A stretch of DNA of 44,970 bases from Pseudomonadota bacterium (GCA_900299205.1 OMIW01000091.1:1-44970), one strand, 5' to 3'. Positions 31,910 through 41,928 are shown, counted from the stretch's first letter. Notes: generated by a model from the sequence alone, not told the origin. A program made the numbers and translations.

Positions 31910-33534
31910 ACTCATTTCGTATCCCATCTTTGAAGAAAATGGGAAAGGCTCGCCTCAGTCACCGTCGAGTCTCCGAAAGGGGATATATTCTGGTTTCCGT
32001 TCTTGTTCTTTTTTCCCTTGCTCTTTCCCTTACCATGATATTGCTCAATGCCTCCGCTGTTGGTCGTGGCTCGATGGCCTCTGTTAGGATGGCGGAGAGA
32101 GAATACTTGGACGCTGAGGCCACCGCTCAAGAGTCTTTCCAGTGGCTCAACGCAACTTCTCGGAAGTGGGGTTCTCTCTTCAGTGGCGGCGTTTTTACAA
32201 AGACATTTGTTCGTAATCCGACACCCTCCATCGGATCCAATGACTCCGGCTCCTTCAAAGTCCCGACAAGGGTAAAGATAGCTGGAACCAACAACTCGGT
32301 GATTCTGCACTCAGACTCGTCAACATTCGGAATGACCGCGTTCCCCCAATCGAACGATCTCATTTCAGGTGAATTGTATCAGCCTATCGATAGATTTAAG
32401 GAACAGGCTTTCGCACGAGGAAAAGTGCGGGTTACTCTCATCGATGCGATTCCTCTTGATCCCTCGAATCTCAATTCAACGGAATACTCACCTGTATTCC
32501 GTATTGACGCGATGAAAGCCGCGGACAGGGGAGGTCATGTTTCCATGATTGTAACCGGAAAAATGCAGACTGCTCCGGGCTCAGGATTTGTGGGAAAAAC
32601 CTACGTTGAGATGAGACAGCCGTGCGACTCCTACCAATCATCAACTTCGATTACTAATTTTTCAACTCAGGCCAGACGGGCAAATTGCCCTATTGCTTCC
32701 GAGGGATCGATCGCCATTCACTCGACCACGACAATTTTTGGTTCGGTAACAACCAAATCTACACTTGCTTCGGGTAGCCCTTGGGGTGGCCCGATCTGCG
32801 CGTCTTTCGCATCTGGATGCCCTGTGAAGGGAACAATATGCACCGGTTCGACGTGCCAAACACCGGCCTTAAACCTTAGCCCCTCATCATTTTCAGCAGC
32901 ATGTCCGACGACCGCACCCGACCTCACAATCCTCGGTGGTGGGTCCGAGGTGACTGCACAGACGATCGAGTCAATTCGAGAGCCTTCAAGCTCGACAAAT
33001 ACTCCCCCGGGAACTCCGGCGAAAACCTTTCGCAACAACTGTTGGCAAAATCTAAAGATTGGAACAAACGGATGGGCTCGATTTCGCTCTGGGCTAAATG
33101 GCTCAGCGCCAGTCGCCTTCTACATTAAAAACTTGGAGATTGCGAAGAACGCACGGGTTCTGTTTGACGACAATGGAGGCAAACAAATTACTTTGTATGT
33201 CGACCGAATAGTGGGGGACTCCTACAATGGAAATCAGATTGGGGGATTAAAGAGCGATGCTTCTGGATCGATGGTTGCTCCAAATATGCTCAAGCTGAAT
33301 TACTGGGGGTCATATCCTCTCACTCTCAATGGAAATGCAACGATGAACTCCTTTGTGGTTGCTCCTCATGCGGCGGTGACTGTGTCCGGAAACTTTACCT
33401 TCCACGGCGGGATTATGGCTGACAGGCTAGTCGCGAATGGGTCGGGTGCTCTCCATTATGATGAGACCGGAGGGAATGCTGTTAATGTAGACATGCAGCT
33501 AAGAATCCGGTCCATTCAGGAGTATTTTAGGTAG
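31906..33534 (+). CDS. PilX-like minor pilin with large Ser/Thr/Gly-rich passenger
   Basis: ERG|YILVSVLVLFSLALSLTMILLN, AEREYLDAEATAQESFQWL; Cys-containing low-complexity C-terminal region; ATGA overlap. Confidence 0.72.
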   Translation: MNSFRIPSLKKMGKARLSHRRVSERGYILVSVLVLFSLALSLTMILLNASAVGRGSMASVRMAEREYLDAEATAQESFQWLNATSRKWGSLFSGGVFTKTFVRNPTPSIGSNDSGSFKVPTRVKIAGTNNSVILHSDSSTFGMTAFPQSNDLISGELYQPIDRFKEQAFARGKVRVTLIDAIPLDPSNLNSTEYSPVFRIDAMKAADRGGHVSMIVTGKMQTAPGSGFVGKTYVEMRQPCDSYQSSTSITNFSTQARRANCPIASEGSIAIHSTTTIFGSVTTKSTLASGSPWGGPICASFASGCPVKGTICTGSTCQTPALNLSPSSFSAACPTTAPDLTILGGGSEVTAQTIESIREPSSSTNTPPGTPAKTFRNNCWQNLKIGTNGWARFRSGLNGSAPVAFYIKNLEIAKNARVLFDDNGGKQITLYVDRIVGDSYNGNQIGGLKSDASGSMVAPNMLKLNYWGSYPLTLNGNATMNSFVVAPHAAVTVSGNFTFHGGIMADRLVANGSGALHYDETGGNAVNVDMQLRIRSIQEYFR

Positions 33535-33547
33535 CAGGGAGGTATTA

Positions 33548-33973
33548 ATGGTCCGCAAATACTTGTGTTGTCTCGTCATCACTATTCTCCTATCGACAAA
33601 ATCAGGATACTCGCAGGAAATCGCAACGGATGGAGCCCCCCCTCCTGAGGAATCTCAGGCCATAAGTCAAGATGTTGCTAATACCGTAAACCCTGAGGCG
33701 ACTTCACCAACTGAATTGTCCCAGCAAGGAGTTCTCAGAATTGACAAGCCCGATGATGAGACTGCTCTTATTTTTAAATCGGGAATCTTCTCAGATAAAG
33801 TTGAGTTGGTGCCCGATGGATTTGGATGCCGAGTTGGTGATGGACTCGCTGCTCGAATATCTTTTTGTTCGTCAGATAAAGCCTCTTTCTCGGTTCGTGG
33901 CGGTCCCACGCTTAATTGCCCGCTCCACTCTGGAGTCTTCTATGGCCCATGCGAGGTCGAGCGTGAGGATTAG
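33548..33973 (+). CDS. small secreted hypothetical protein
   Basis: Signal peptide-like MVRKYLCCLVITILLSTKSGYSQ; four Cys in the mature C-terminal half; follows the pilin cluster by 13 bp. Confidence 0.6.
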   Translation: MVRKYLCCLVITILLSTKSGYSQEIATDGAPPPEESQAISQDVANTVNPEATSPTELSQQGVLRIDKPDDETALIFKSGIFSDKVELVPDGFGCRVGDGLAARISFCSSDKASFSVRGGPTLNCPLHSGVFYGPCEVERED

Positions 33974-34102
33974 AATTTTGAATTAGAGGAAAAATTGGTT
34001 TATTTGGCTCATGACCTCTGGAGCGGTGTTGTATCACTCTTGCAGTGTTCATCCACCTCCTAGATGATTCGGGTGTAATCGATACTTCGAGGGTAAATTG
34101 CT

Positions 34103-35113
34103 ATGTTCAAAGCTTACGCTGCTAGTCAGCCCGGGGGAGAGCTTTCTTCCTTTTCATTTGATCCGGGGGCTCTCAAGGACGATGAAGTTCAGATTAGAGT
34201 TGAGTTTTGCGGTATCTGTCACAGTGACCTGAGTATGCTCAACAACGATTGGGGATCGACCACGTACCCATTTGTACCGGGACACGAGGTGGTAGGGGTA
34301 GTAGAGGAAAAAGGCTCGCTTGTTGCTGACCTCTGCATAGGTCAACGGGTCGGTGTTGGGTGGTTCTCGCGGTCATGCCTTACCTGCGAATCTTGTCTTG
34401 AAGGCCATCAAAACCTCTGTTCTCGGTCCGAGGGTATTATCGTCGGTCGTCATGGGGGATTTTCAGACAGAGTTCGATGTCATTTCAGCTGGGCAACGCC
34501 GGTCCCCGAGGTGATTCCTCCCGAAACCGCCGGTCCTCTCTTCTGTGGCGGCATCACCGTATTTGGACCTATTCTCGATCATGTAAGACCGATAGATAGG
34601 GTCGGAGTTATCGGTATAGGAGGGCTCGGTCACCTTGCAATAAAGTTCCTGAGATCCTGGGGGTGCGAAGTCACCGCATTTTCATCAAACCCTCAAAAAA
34701 CCGATGAAATACTCGCGATGGGTGCCCATCGAGTGATAGATTCCTCAAACTCGGCAAAACTCTCTGAAATGAGGGGTTACTATAATTTTATTCTTTCCAC
34801 GGTGAACGTCGCGCTCGATTGGAACGCGTATATCAATGCTCTCGCGCCAAACGGCAAACTTCACTTCGTCGGAGCGGTCCTGAATCCTGTATCAGTTGGA
34901 GTCTTTTCTCTTCTTGCTGGCAACAAGTCGCTTGGTGCAAGCCCGCTTGGTTCAATCAGACAGGTCCGTCATCTTCTCGATTTCGTCGCGCGTCATCAAC
35001 TATTTCCCACTGTTGAGGTCTATAAACTCAGCGAGGTGAACCTCGCCCTCACGGAGCTCAAGAATGGGAAAGCGAGGTATCGGAAGGTGCTCGATTGCCG
35101 CGGAATCGATTGA
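34103..35113 (+). CDS. zinc-dependent alcohol dehydrogenase (MDR, cinnamyl/YahK-like)
   Basis: CGICHSDLSMLNN, PFVPGHEVVGVVEEKG, GWFSRSCLTCESCLEGHQNLC structural zinc motif, GVIGIGGLGHLAIKF. Confidence 0.92.
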   Translation: MFKAYAASQPGGELSSFSFDPGALKDDEVQIRVEFCGICHSDLSMLNNDWGSTTYPFVPGHEVVGVVEEKGSLVADLCIGQRVGVGWFSRSCLTCESCLEGHQNLCSRSEGIIVGRHGGFSDRVRCHFSWATPVPEVIPPETAGPLFCGGITVFGPILDHVRPIDRVGVIGIGGLGHLAIKFLRSWGCEVTAFSSNPQKTDEILAMGAHRVIDSSNSAKLSEMRGYYNFILSTVNVALDWNAYINALAPNGKLHFVGAVLNPVSVGVFSLLAGNKSLGASPLGSIRQVRHLLDFVARHQLFPTVEVYKLSEVNLALTELKNGKARYRKVLDCRGID

Positions 35114-35140
35114 AATGGAAAACCTTTTGCAGATGGGGCC

Positions 35141-35665
35141 CTATTCGACCTTGACCACTCCAGATGCTCGATCTCGGACAAGTGCGAACACAGCATCCTC
35201 TGATCGGCGCATCCGCTGCGCGACTGCACGGCTTACTCCCTCGTGATCAAATCCAAGCAGGTGATGAAGCCCGTGCACGAGCAACCGGACTATCTCCTCG
35301 GGATAGGAAGTGTGATATTTTCCGTGTTGGCGAGCGGCCGTTTCAAGGGATATGACAATATCGCCGAGCGATGGGGTCTCTTCATCGCCATCACCCATCG
35401 CGAATGAAAGCACATCGGTGGGTTTATCTTTGCCTCGATAGTCACGATTAAGATCTTGTATGAAATCGTCGTGGCAGAAGAGTATGCTGACACTGCCCCG
35501 CACACCATGCCGAAATGATGGTGGGTCTTTTATCGCATCGACGATCTCCTGAGTCAGCCGCTTGATCTCCCGTTTTTTTATCCGAGATCGGGCCGGACGC
35601 TCCGCTACCAAGATGGAGAGCTTCTCACGGGGTCCCGCTTTGAGGGCTGCACTACGGGACTTCAC
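35141..35665 (-). CDS. ybeY: endoribonuclease YbeY
   Basis: LVHGLHHLLGFDHE zinc motif; NRDYRGKDKPTDVLSFAMGD. GTG start at 35665 overlapping the end of phoH preferred over the track start at 35788. Confidence 0.88.
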   Translation of the reverse strand: MKSRSAALKAGPREKLSILVAERPARSRIKKREIKRLTQEIVDAIKDPPSFRHGVRGSVSILFCHDDFIQDLNRDYRGKDKPTDVLSFAMGDGDEETPSLGDIVISLETAARQHGKYHTSYPEEIVRLLVHGLHHLLGFDHEGVSRAVAQRMRRSEDAVFALVRDRASGVVKVE

Positions 35666-36650
35666 GGGCCTGCTCGCGACGATCGTACGCCTGAATAATC
35701 CGCGACACGAGGGGATGACGAATGACATCCTCATCTGAGAATCGCACAACACAGACCCCATCCACGGCGTGAAGAGTCTGCAGCGCATCGACGAGCCCTG
35801 ACATCTGACCTCGAGGGAGATCTATCTGCGTGACATCACCCGTAACGAAGCATTTCGACCCAAATCCTAATCGAGTGAGCAACATCTTCATCTGACCTGG
35901 AGTCGTATTCTGCGCCTCATCAAGAATAACGAACGAGCTGTTCAGCGTCCGTCCCCTCATAAACGCGAGTGGCGCGACCTCAACAATCCCTCGCTCGACC
36001 AACTCCTTAGCCCGCTCAAAATCTACCATATCATGGAGCGCATCGTAGAGAGGACGCAGATACGGATTGACCTTCTCGGCCATATCACCCGGTAAAAATC
36101 CAAGTTTCTCCCCTGCCTCAACTGCAGGCCGACAAAGGACCACCCGCTTAACCTGCTTTTTCATCAAAGCAGAAACCGCCATCGCCATCGCAAGGTAAGT
36201 CTTTCCGGTTCCCGCCGGGCCCACGCCAAAGACAACATCGTGAGTTTCCGCTGACTCTATGTACTGCTTTTGCTTGAATGTTTTTGGAACTATAGGATGT
36301 TTTCTCCCCGATATCTTTACCTGATCTCGAAAGAGATCCGAGAGACGAAGCTTACGATTTTGCGAGAGCATCTTTATTGAGCGCTCAATGTCGGACGCCC
36401 AGATATGTTCTCCTCGCTCAAAAAGCTCTTTCAGCTGCGTTAAAAGGTCACGAGCAAGCTCAACTTCAGAATCGTTTCCCTGAATGACCAGATGAGCTCC
36501 ATCTCTACCGATTTCAACCTCAAGGAGCCGCTGAATGGTTTTAAGATGAGCGTCCTGTTCACCAACAAGATGTTGCAACACCGAAGTGTCGTCGACCTGG
36601 ACGACAGCCTCTGCACGATGTCCCCTCGGATAGTTACCTCGCTTTGTCAC
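35652..36650 (-). CDS. PhoH-family (YbeZ) ATPase
   Basis: VFGVGPAGTGKTYLAMAMAV, RPAVEAGEKLGFLPGDMAEKVNPYLRPLYDAL, SFVILDEAQNTTPGQMKMLLTRLGFGSKCFVTGDVTQIDLP. Confidence 0.95.
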   Translation of the reverse strand: MTKRGNYPRGHRAEAVVQVDDTSVLQHLVGEQDAHLKTIQRLLEVEIGRDGAHLVIQGNDSEVELARDLLTQLKELFERGEHIWASDIERSIKMLSQNRKLRLSDLFRDQVKISGRKHPIVPKTFKQKQYIESAETHDVVFGVGPAGTGKTYLAMAMAVSALMKKQVKRVVLCRPAVEAGEKLGFLPGDMAEKVNPYLRPLYDALHDMVDFERAKELVERGIVEVAPLAFMRGRTLNSSFVILDEAQNTTPGQMKMLLTRLGFGSKCFVTGDVTQIDLPRGQMSGLVDALQTLHAVDGVCVVRFSDEDVIRHPLVSRIIQAYDRREQAREVP

Positions 36651-36875
36651 ATGAACTCCATCGTGAGTAAATGCCCCTCTTTACCGACAATCGCCTGAGA
36701 AGGCTTCCCCCCTCTCGGGATGCGTATCCACGCATTCTCATTGTCCTCTTCAGACCGCAACGCAGGATGGTATTCACCAACCTACTTCGTCCCATCTTCG
36801 CAGTCGGGTAGCAAGAGTGTAAAGGGGGAGTATGCAACCCGATGTTCTCAATGATCTCGGCACAATTTCGCCGGA

Positions 36876-39512
36876 CTAAGGAACAATTTTAACAAAGGCT
36901 GCAAGCGCATCCCGCACCTTTTCTCTGTCAAGCCCCCCCGCTTGGGCGAAATCGGGTCTTCCTCCCCCCTTACCACCTGCGACAGCAACCGACTCTTTGA
37001 GGATATTACCGATGTGGAGCCGTCCCTTTAGATCCGCCGTTGCACCCGCGAGCAACATTCCCCCTCGATCCCCCTTGATCCCGACGACTACTACTCCGGA
37101 GCCAACTTTCACCCGAGCTATATCGACAACCTCTTTTGCAATCTCCCCGTCGATATCATCGAAAAGATCCGCACAGACCCGTATACCCGAGGGCGAAGTC
37201 ACCCCTCCACGAAGAAGCGCATCGGCGGACAGCGAGCCCAGACGCGCGCGGAGCTGCTCGATCTCCCGGCCCAACTCCCGCTCCCTCGCCAACACCCCGT
37301 GTAGTTTGACCTCAATAGACCCCTCATCGGTGTTGAGAATTCCCGCGATCCCACCCAGGATTGCTCCGGTGGCGAGACCGTGAGAAACCGCGCTTGCTCC
37401 CGCGACGCACTCGATCCGTCGAACCCCCGAAGCAATCGCCCCCTCTCGAACCACGGTAATTGAGCCGATATCACCGCTCCGCTCGACATGGGTTCCTCCG
37501 CAGAACTCAAGGGAGTCGGGCCCGACCTCAATCACCCGCACGATGTCCCCATACTTTTCACCGAAAAGAGCCATCGCACCCAGTGCTCGCGCCTTGTCGA
37601 TCGGCAAAAGCGAGGTGATAACCTCGTGGTTTGCCCGAATGTAGCTATTCATGAAGATTACTAGCTCCCGGAGCTGCTCGTCCGATATCGGCGCATGATG
37701 ATTAAAGTCAAACCTTAACCGCTCCGGCGTCACCAACGAGCCCGCTTGCTTGACGTGCTTCCCGAAGATAGTGCGAAGGCCCAGATGAAGAACATGAGTC
37801 GCCGTATGATGAATCGCTGTCGCACAGCGACGCTCTTCATCTACCCGAAGCACTGCAGACTGACCCACCAGCTTCCGAAGCAGATCCCCCTGCGTAGTGC
37901 GCACCACATGAGCAAACTGACCCGCCGGCAGCTTTATCGTATCCTCAACGTCAAACGAATGCCCATCGATTGATACAGTGCCCGTGTCACCAACCTGACC
38001 ACCCGACTCTGCGTAGAAGGGGGTCTCATCAAAAAAAAGGGTGAAGAGATCTTCTGACGACCCCGATGGCATCACCATCTGAAGTGTTCCCTCTCCACCT
38101 CGTTGGTCATACCCAACAAAGGTTGTAGCCTCGAGATCAACACTTTTTGCTTCGAACGATATTCCCTTTGAGCGACGATCTTCACGAGAACGGTGGCGCT
38201 GAGCCTCCATCGCCGCCTGAAACCCCGCCACATCGACGGCACGCCCGAACGGTTTGAGCGCATCCTCAGTAAGGTCAAGGGGAAATCCAAACGTGTCATG
38301 GAGCAGAAATGCGGTCGCTCCCGGAAACAGCTCTCCTGAACCGAGCCGTTCGACTTCACGATGCAACACTTCGAGGCCCCCCTCGAGGGTCTCGTAAAAC
38401 TTCGCCTCCTCATTTCGGATTACCTCAGCGATTGTATCGCGGGCGGCGGTCAGTTCGGGGTGCGAATGAGCGAACATCGATACTACTTCTCCGCAGGTAT
38501 GAACCAGGAACGGTTCCCGAAAACCGAGCACCTTACCATGGCGAACGGCACGCCGAATGATCCTTCTGAGCGCGTAACCTCGTCCATCACTCCCTGGAAA
38601 AACCCCATCAGCTATTAGAAATGCGGCCGCCCGAGAGTGATCTCCGATAACCCGAAAGGCGACGTTTCGGGCATACCGGAGATCGGATCGCAGATCCTGT
38701 GAGCCATAAGAACCCTCGTCATACCCAAAGCCAGAGAGCTGTTCAGCCCTCCTGATGACCCCTCGCACGAGATCAGTCTCATAGTTGCCGGGCAGTCCTT
38801 GAACGACCGAAACCAACCTTTCCAATCCACTCCCGGTATCTATTGAGGGAGAGGGCAGGGGGGTCATCGTACCATCCGCAGCCCGATTGAATTGCATAAA
38901 GACCAGGTTCCAGATCTCGAGATATGACCCATCATCCCGCCGAAACGCTGCTTCCGATTGAGGAACGTCATCAGGTCCGACGTAATAGAATATCTCCGAG
39001 CATGGTCCACACGGCCCGGTGTCACCCATCGCCCAGAAATTGTCCTTCTCATCCATGCGAAGAATCCTGTCCCGATGGACCGGGGTCAGGTCTCGCCACA
39101 GCTGCGCCGCCTCATCATCTTCCCTAAACACCGTCACCCACAATCGATCTCGAGAGAGACCAAGCCGCTCCGTTACATACTCCCACGCATAACGAATTGC
39201 ATCGGCCTTGAAGTAATCCCCGAACGAGAAGTTGCCTAACATCTCAAAAAAGGTGTGGTGCCGAGCGGTCACCCCCACATTTTCGAAGTCGTTGTGCTTC
39301 CCCGAAATCCTAAGGCACTTCTGCGCGGAAGCGGCGCGAGTGTAGGAACGCTTTTCGGAACCAAGAAAACACTCCTTGAACTGATTCATCCCTGCATTCG
39401 AAAACAGCAGGGTTGGGTCGTCGACGGTTATGAGCGATGCACTCGGGACGACGGTATGTCCCTTGCTCTGGAAAAACTCAAGGAAGCTCTTTCTGATATC
39501 TGCACCTTTCAT
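36876..39512 (-). CDS. alaS: alanyl-tRNA synthetase
   Basis: LLFSNAGMNQFKECFLG, SAQKCLRISGKHNDFENVG, HHTFFEMLGNFSFGDYFK, FCGGTHVERSGDIG; 878 aa. Confidence 0.98.
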   Translation of the reverse strand: MKGADIRKSFLEFFQSKGHTVVPSASLITVDDPTLLFSNAGMNQFKECFLGSEKRSYTRAASAQKCLRISGKHNDFENVGVTARHHTFFEMLGNFSFGDYFKADAIRYAWEYVTERLGLSRDRLWVTVFREDDEAAQLWRDLTPVHRDRILRMDEKDNFWAMGDTGPCGPCSEIFYYVGPDDVPQSEAAFRRDDGSYLEIWNLVFMQFNRAADGTMTPLPSPSIDTGSGLERLVSVVQGLPGNYETDLVRGVIRRAEQLSGFGYDEGSYGSQDLRSDLRYARNVAFRVIGDHSRAAAFLIADGVFPGSDGRGYALRRIIRRAVRHGKVLGFREPFLVHTCGEVVSMFAHSHPELTAARDTIAEVIRNEEAKFYETLEGGLEVLHREVERLGSGELFPGATAFLLHDTFGFPLDLTEDALKPFGRAVDVAGFQAAMEAQRHRSREDRRSKGISFEAKSVDLEATTFVGYDQRGGEGTLQMVMPSGSSEDLFTLFFDETPFYAESGGQVGDTGTVSIDGHSFDVEDTIKLPAGQFAHVVRTTQGDLLRKLVGQSAVLRVDEERRCATAIHHTATHVLHLGLRTIFGKHVKQAGSLVTPERLRFDFNHHAPISDEQLRELVIFMNSYIRANHEVITSLLPIDKARALGAMALFGEKYGDIVRVIEVGPDSLEFCGGTHVERSGDIGSITVVREGAIASGVRRIECVAGASAVSHGLATGAILGGIAGILNTDEGSIEVKLHGVLARERELGREIEQLRARLGSLSADALLRGGVTSPSGIRVCADLFDDIDGEIAKEVVDIARVKVGSGVVVVGIKGDRGGMLLAGATADLKGRLHIGNILKESVAVAGGKGGGRPDFAQAGGLDREKVRDALAAFVKIVP

Positions 39513-40010
39513 CGTGAGACCCCGCTAAGATTTGAATATAGTGCTTGAACAGCCTTTGTCCGGCGATCCACCACGGTATCGCGAGAGAGTTCACTCCGTC
39601 AAAAGAGTAAACGTAAGGCAGCACGACGGGCATATGCCGCCCTCACCGCCCCAGATATTCATGCCCCAAAAAGCCCACATCTGTCGTATATACACAACAC
39701 CGACTAATTCGCTGTAAAAATAAAAAAATAAATGCCTGCCTCTTCACCAAGCAGTATTCAATCAGCAGAACTCTAAATAGCGGAAATTATCCGATAATCC
39801 CCGAAAAATAACCTATTCTCCCCATTTCCACGAGGTGTTCCCGCTCTTGATTGGATGATAAACTTTGGGTTAAGCCTACAAACAAGAGCGTGCGCGAGAA
39901 AAATCAGCGCAGTTATTAGCCGTTTTCGAGGTCATGATGAAAAAATCAGGTTCCTCTTCGAGAGTTTCTCAAGTTGCCCGCAGAATTTCTTCGGAGTCCC
40001 AGCCAGCAGC

Positions 40011-40400
40011 TCACCAAGGTCGACTAAGAGTCTCCTCTTTAGGAGAAGATCGGCCGTCGCGCTTGTCCTCCTCCACATCCTCCCCAACCCAATCGAGGCG
40101 TATTTCAAAACTGTCCACAAGACCCGACAAGCTATCATTTAACGAGTCTGGATCATCAAAGGCTTTATACTCCTCAAACATCCTCATTCGCCCTCGATCA
40201 GACGAAAAGAAAGGGCAGTTTGATTTTGTTTCTTTTCCTTCGGAGCGACCGACAAAAAAAGTGCCGACGGGCGTACTCGGCGTCGCTCCGTCGGGGCCGG
40301 CGGTCGGTGAATATCAGGCTGGCGGAGAGGACTAGACAAAGACCTCGCGAGAGGAGAAGTCTCGGTCTGCAATCGTCGGCCCCAAAAGAGTTTGTGTATC
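40011..40400 (-). pseudogene. decayed CinA C-terminal (PncC-type) domain remnant
   Basis: Minus frame ending at 40011 encodes AGPDGATPSTPVGTFFVGRSEGKETKSNCPFFSSDRGRMRMFEEYKAFD, ungapped against intact CinA AGPEGGTPSKPAGTFFVGISTERETKAYRFFFASDRERVRVYAAFKALD. Stop codon and frame changes just upstream. Confidence 0.75.
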
Positions 40401-40512
40401 TGAAATGAGCGTAAAGAGCCTCAGTTAAGAGCTTTAAAATTTTTTAGCTTTCTTGTAACTCTAACACCGACTCTCAATCGTTTCCCGGAAGATAAAGCTC
40501 CAACAAAGGCTC

Positions 40513-41796
40513 CTAACCCTCCTCCACCCCATCTTCTGGTGGTGGCAAACCAAGGAGCGACCGCCTCACCACATCGAGAGCTTTGAATGCTGCATACACT
40601 CTGACTCGTTCTCTGTCTGATGCGAAGAAGAAGCGATATGCTTTTGTTTCCCTTTCCGTTGAAATCCCGACGAAAAAGGTGCCAGCAGGCTTGCTTGGGG
40701 TTCCACCCTCCGGTCCGGCGATGCCGGTGATCGAGACACCAACTGATGACTGAGTGCGTTTCCGCACTCCTGACGCCATCGACTGGGCGACGATGCTGCT
40801 CACTGCGCCAAATTGGGAAAGTGCCTCTCGGGGCACACCGAGCTGGGTCTCCTTGATGCTATCTGCGTAGGCGATTACTCCTCCAAGAAAGACCTCTGAT
40901 GCGCCGGGGAATCGAGTAATAAGCTCCCCGACCAAGCCACCGGTGCACGACTCGGCAACACTGATCGTGTCGCCCTGAGACCGCAGGGCCTCCGACAGAG
41001 CTTTCGCCAGAGGCGTATCGTAACGCTCGGCAACGATATGGTCAGCCCCGAGAGCTTTCCGAACTGCGCTCTGCAACTCCTCCCATCCAGCCTCTCCTTC
41101 ATCTGCTAATTGCCGAACGACGACAATCACTTCCGGAAACATCACCTGGTAAGCCACCTGCGCGTGTTCGAGCTCGGGGATCCCCTCAACCCGACGGGCA
41201 ACCTCAGCCTCAGGTAATCCAAAGACCCGGCATACCCACTCGATGGTAACGTCCAGTGCCCCGAAAAAAGTTGCAATCCTATCAAGGACATCCTCTCGCC
41301 ACATCGGCTCAAGCTCTTTCGGAATTCCGGGTAATGCGACGATGGCCTTCTTTTTTCCCTCGAGCGATAGCTCAAACCAAATACCGGACGCCGTCCCGAC
41401 CGGATTATGGATTCGGGAAGCTCCCACCGGAAACCACGCCTGTCGAGCATTTATATCAGTTAATTTTCTTCCCTTTGATTCGTACCATTCGGTGAGTTTT
41501 CGGATCTCCTCGTCCACTTTGATGAGAGGAACTCCCGCAATTGCGGCGATCGCATCGCGAGTGAGGTCGTCCTTGGTTGGACCAAGTCCCCCAGTGACGA
41601 CGATAAGGTCGACAGCTTTAAAAAGTTCTTCGAACCATTTAACAATAACCGGAAGATCATCGTCGCATGCCACTCTGGTGGCAACTGACACTCCTCGCGA
41701 GCGGATTGTTCGGCCAAGAAATGACGAGTTAGTATCAATGATGCGACCGTCGAGAATTTCAGAGCCTATGGTGAGTATGGCAATAGCGGGGGTCAT
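40513..41796 (-). CDS. cinA: CinA (competence/damage-inducible; nicotinamide-nucleotide amidohydrolase domain)
   Basis: ILTIGSEILDGRIIDTNSSFLGR, VVTGGLGPTKDDLTRDAIA, VAESCTGGLVGELITRFPGASEVFLGGVIAYADSIKE, ITGIAGPEGGTPSKPAGTFFVGI. Confidence 0.95.
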   Translation of the reverse strand: MTPAIAILTIGSEILDGRIIDTNSSFLGRTIRSRGVSVATRVACDDDLPVIVKWFEELFKAVDLIVVTGGLGPTKDDLTRDAIAAIAGVPLIKVDEEIRKLTEWYESKGRKLTDINARQAWFPVGASRIHNPVGTASGIWFELSLEGKKKAIVALPGIPKELEPMWREDVLDRIATFFGALDVTIEWVCRVFGLPEAEVARRVEGIPELEHAQVAYQVMFPEVIVVVRQLADEGEAGWEELQSAVRKALGADHIVAERYDTPLAKALSEALRSQGDTISVAESCTGGLVGELITRFPGASEVFLGGVIAYADSIKETQLGVPREALSQFGAVSSIVAQSMASGVRKRTQSSVGVSITGIAGPEGGTPSKPAGTFFVGISTERETKAYRFFFASDRERVRVYAAFKALDVVRRSLLGLPPPEDGVEEG

Positions 41797-41928
41797 CGAT
41801 TAGTCCTTAGAATGGAGCTTCGGCAATGCCGTTTTGCAAACTTTGAGAACGCGATACAGTGTACCGAGCTCAATTGAAACGACGCTACCAGAAAGATCTA
41901 CTCCGTCCTAGCCGAACTCAAGAGAACG

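Noticed and set aside
35666-35788. N-terminal extension of the YbeY ORF
   Set aside because: Overlaps phoH; GTG 35665 gives a normal YbeY length and a short overlap.
39932-40138. 68-aa minus-strand ORF considered as a RecX fragment
   Set aside because: No RecX-like pattern could be recognised; it is in a different frame from the CinA remnant.
41243-41803. 186-aa plus-strand ORF
   Set aside because: Antisense shadow of cinA.
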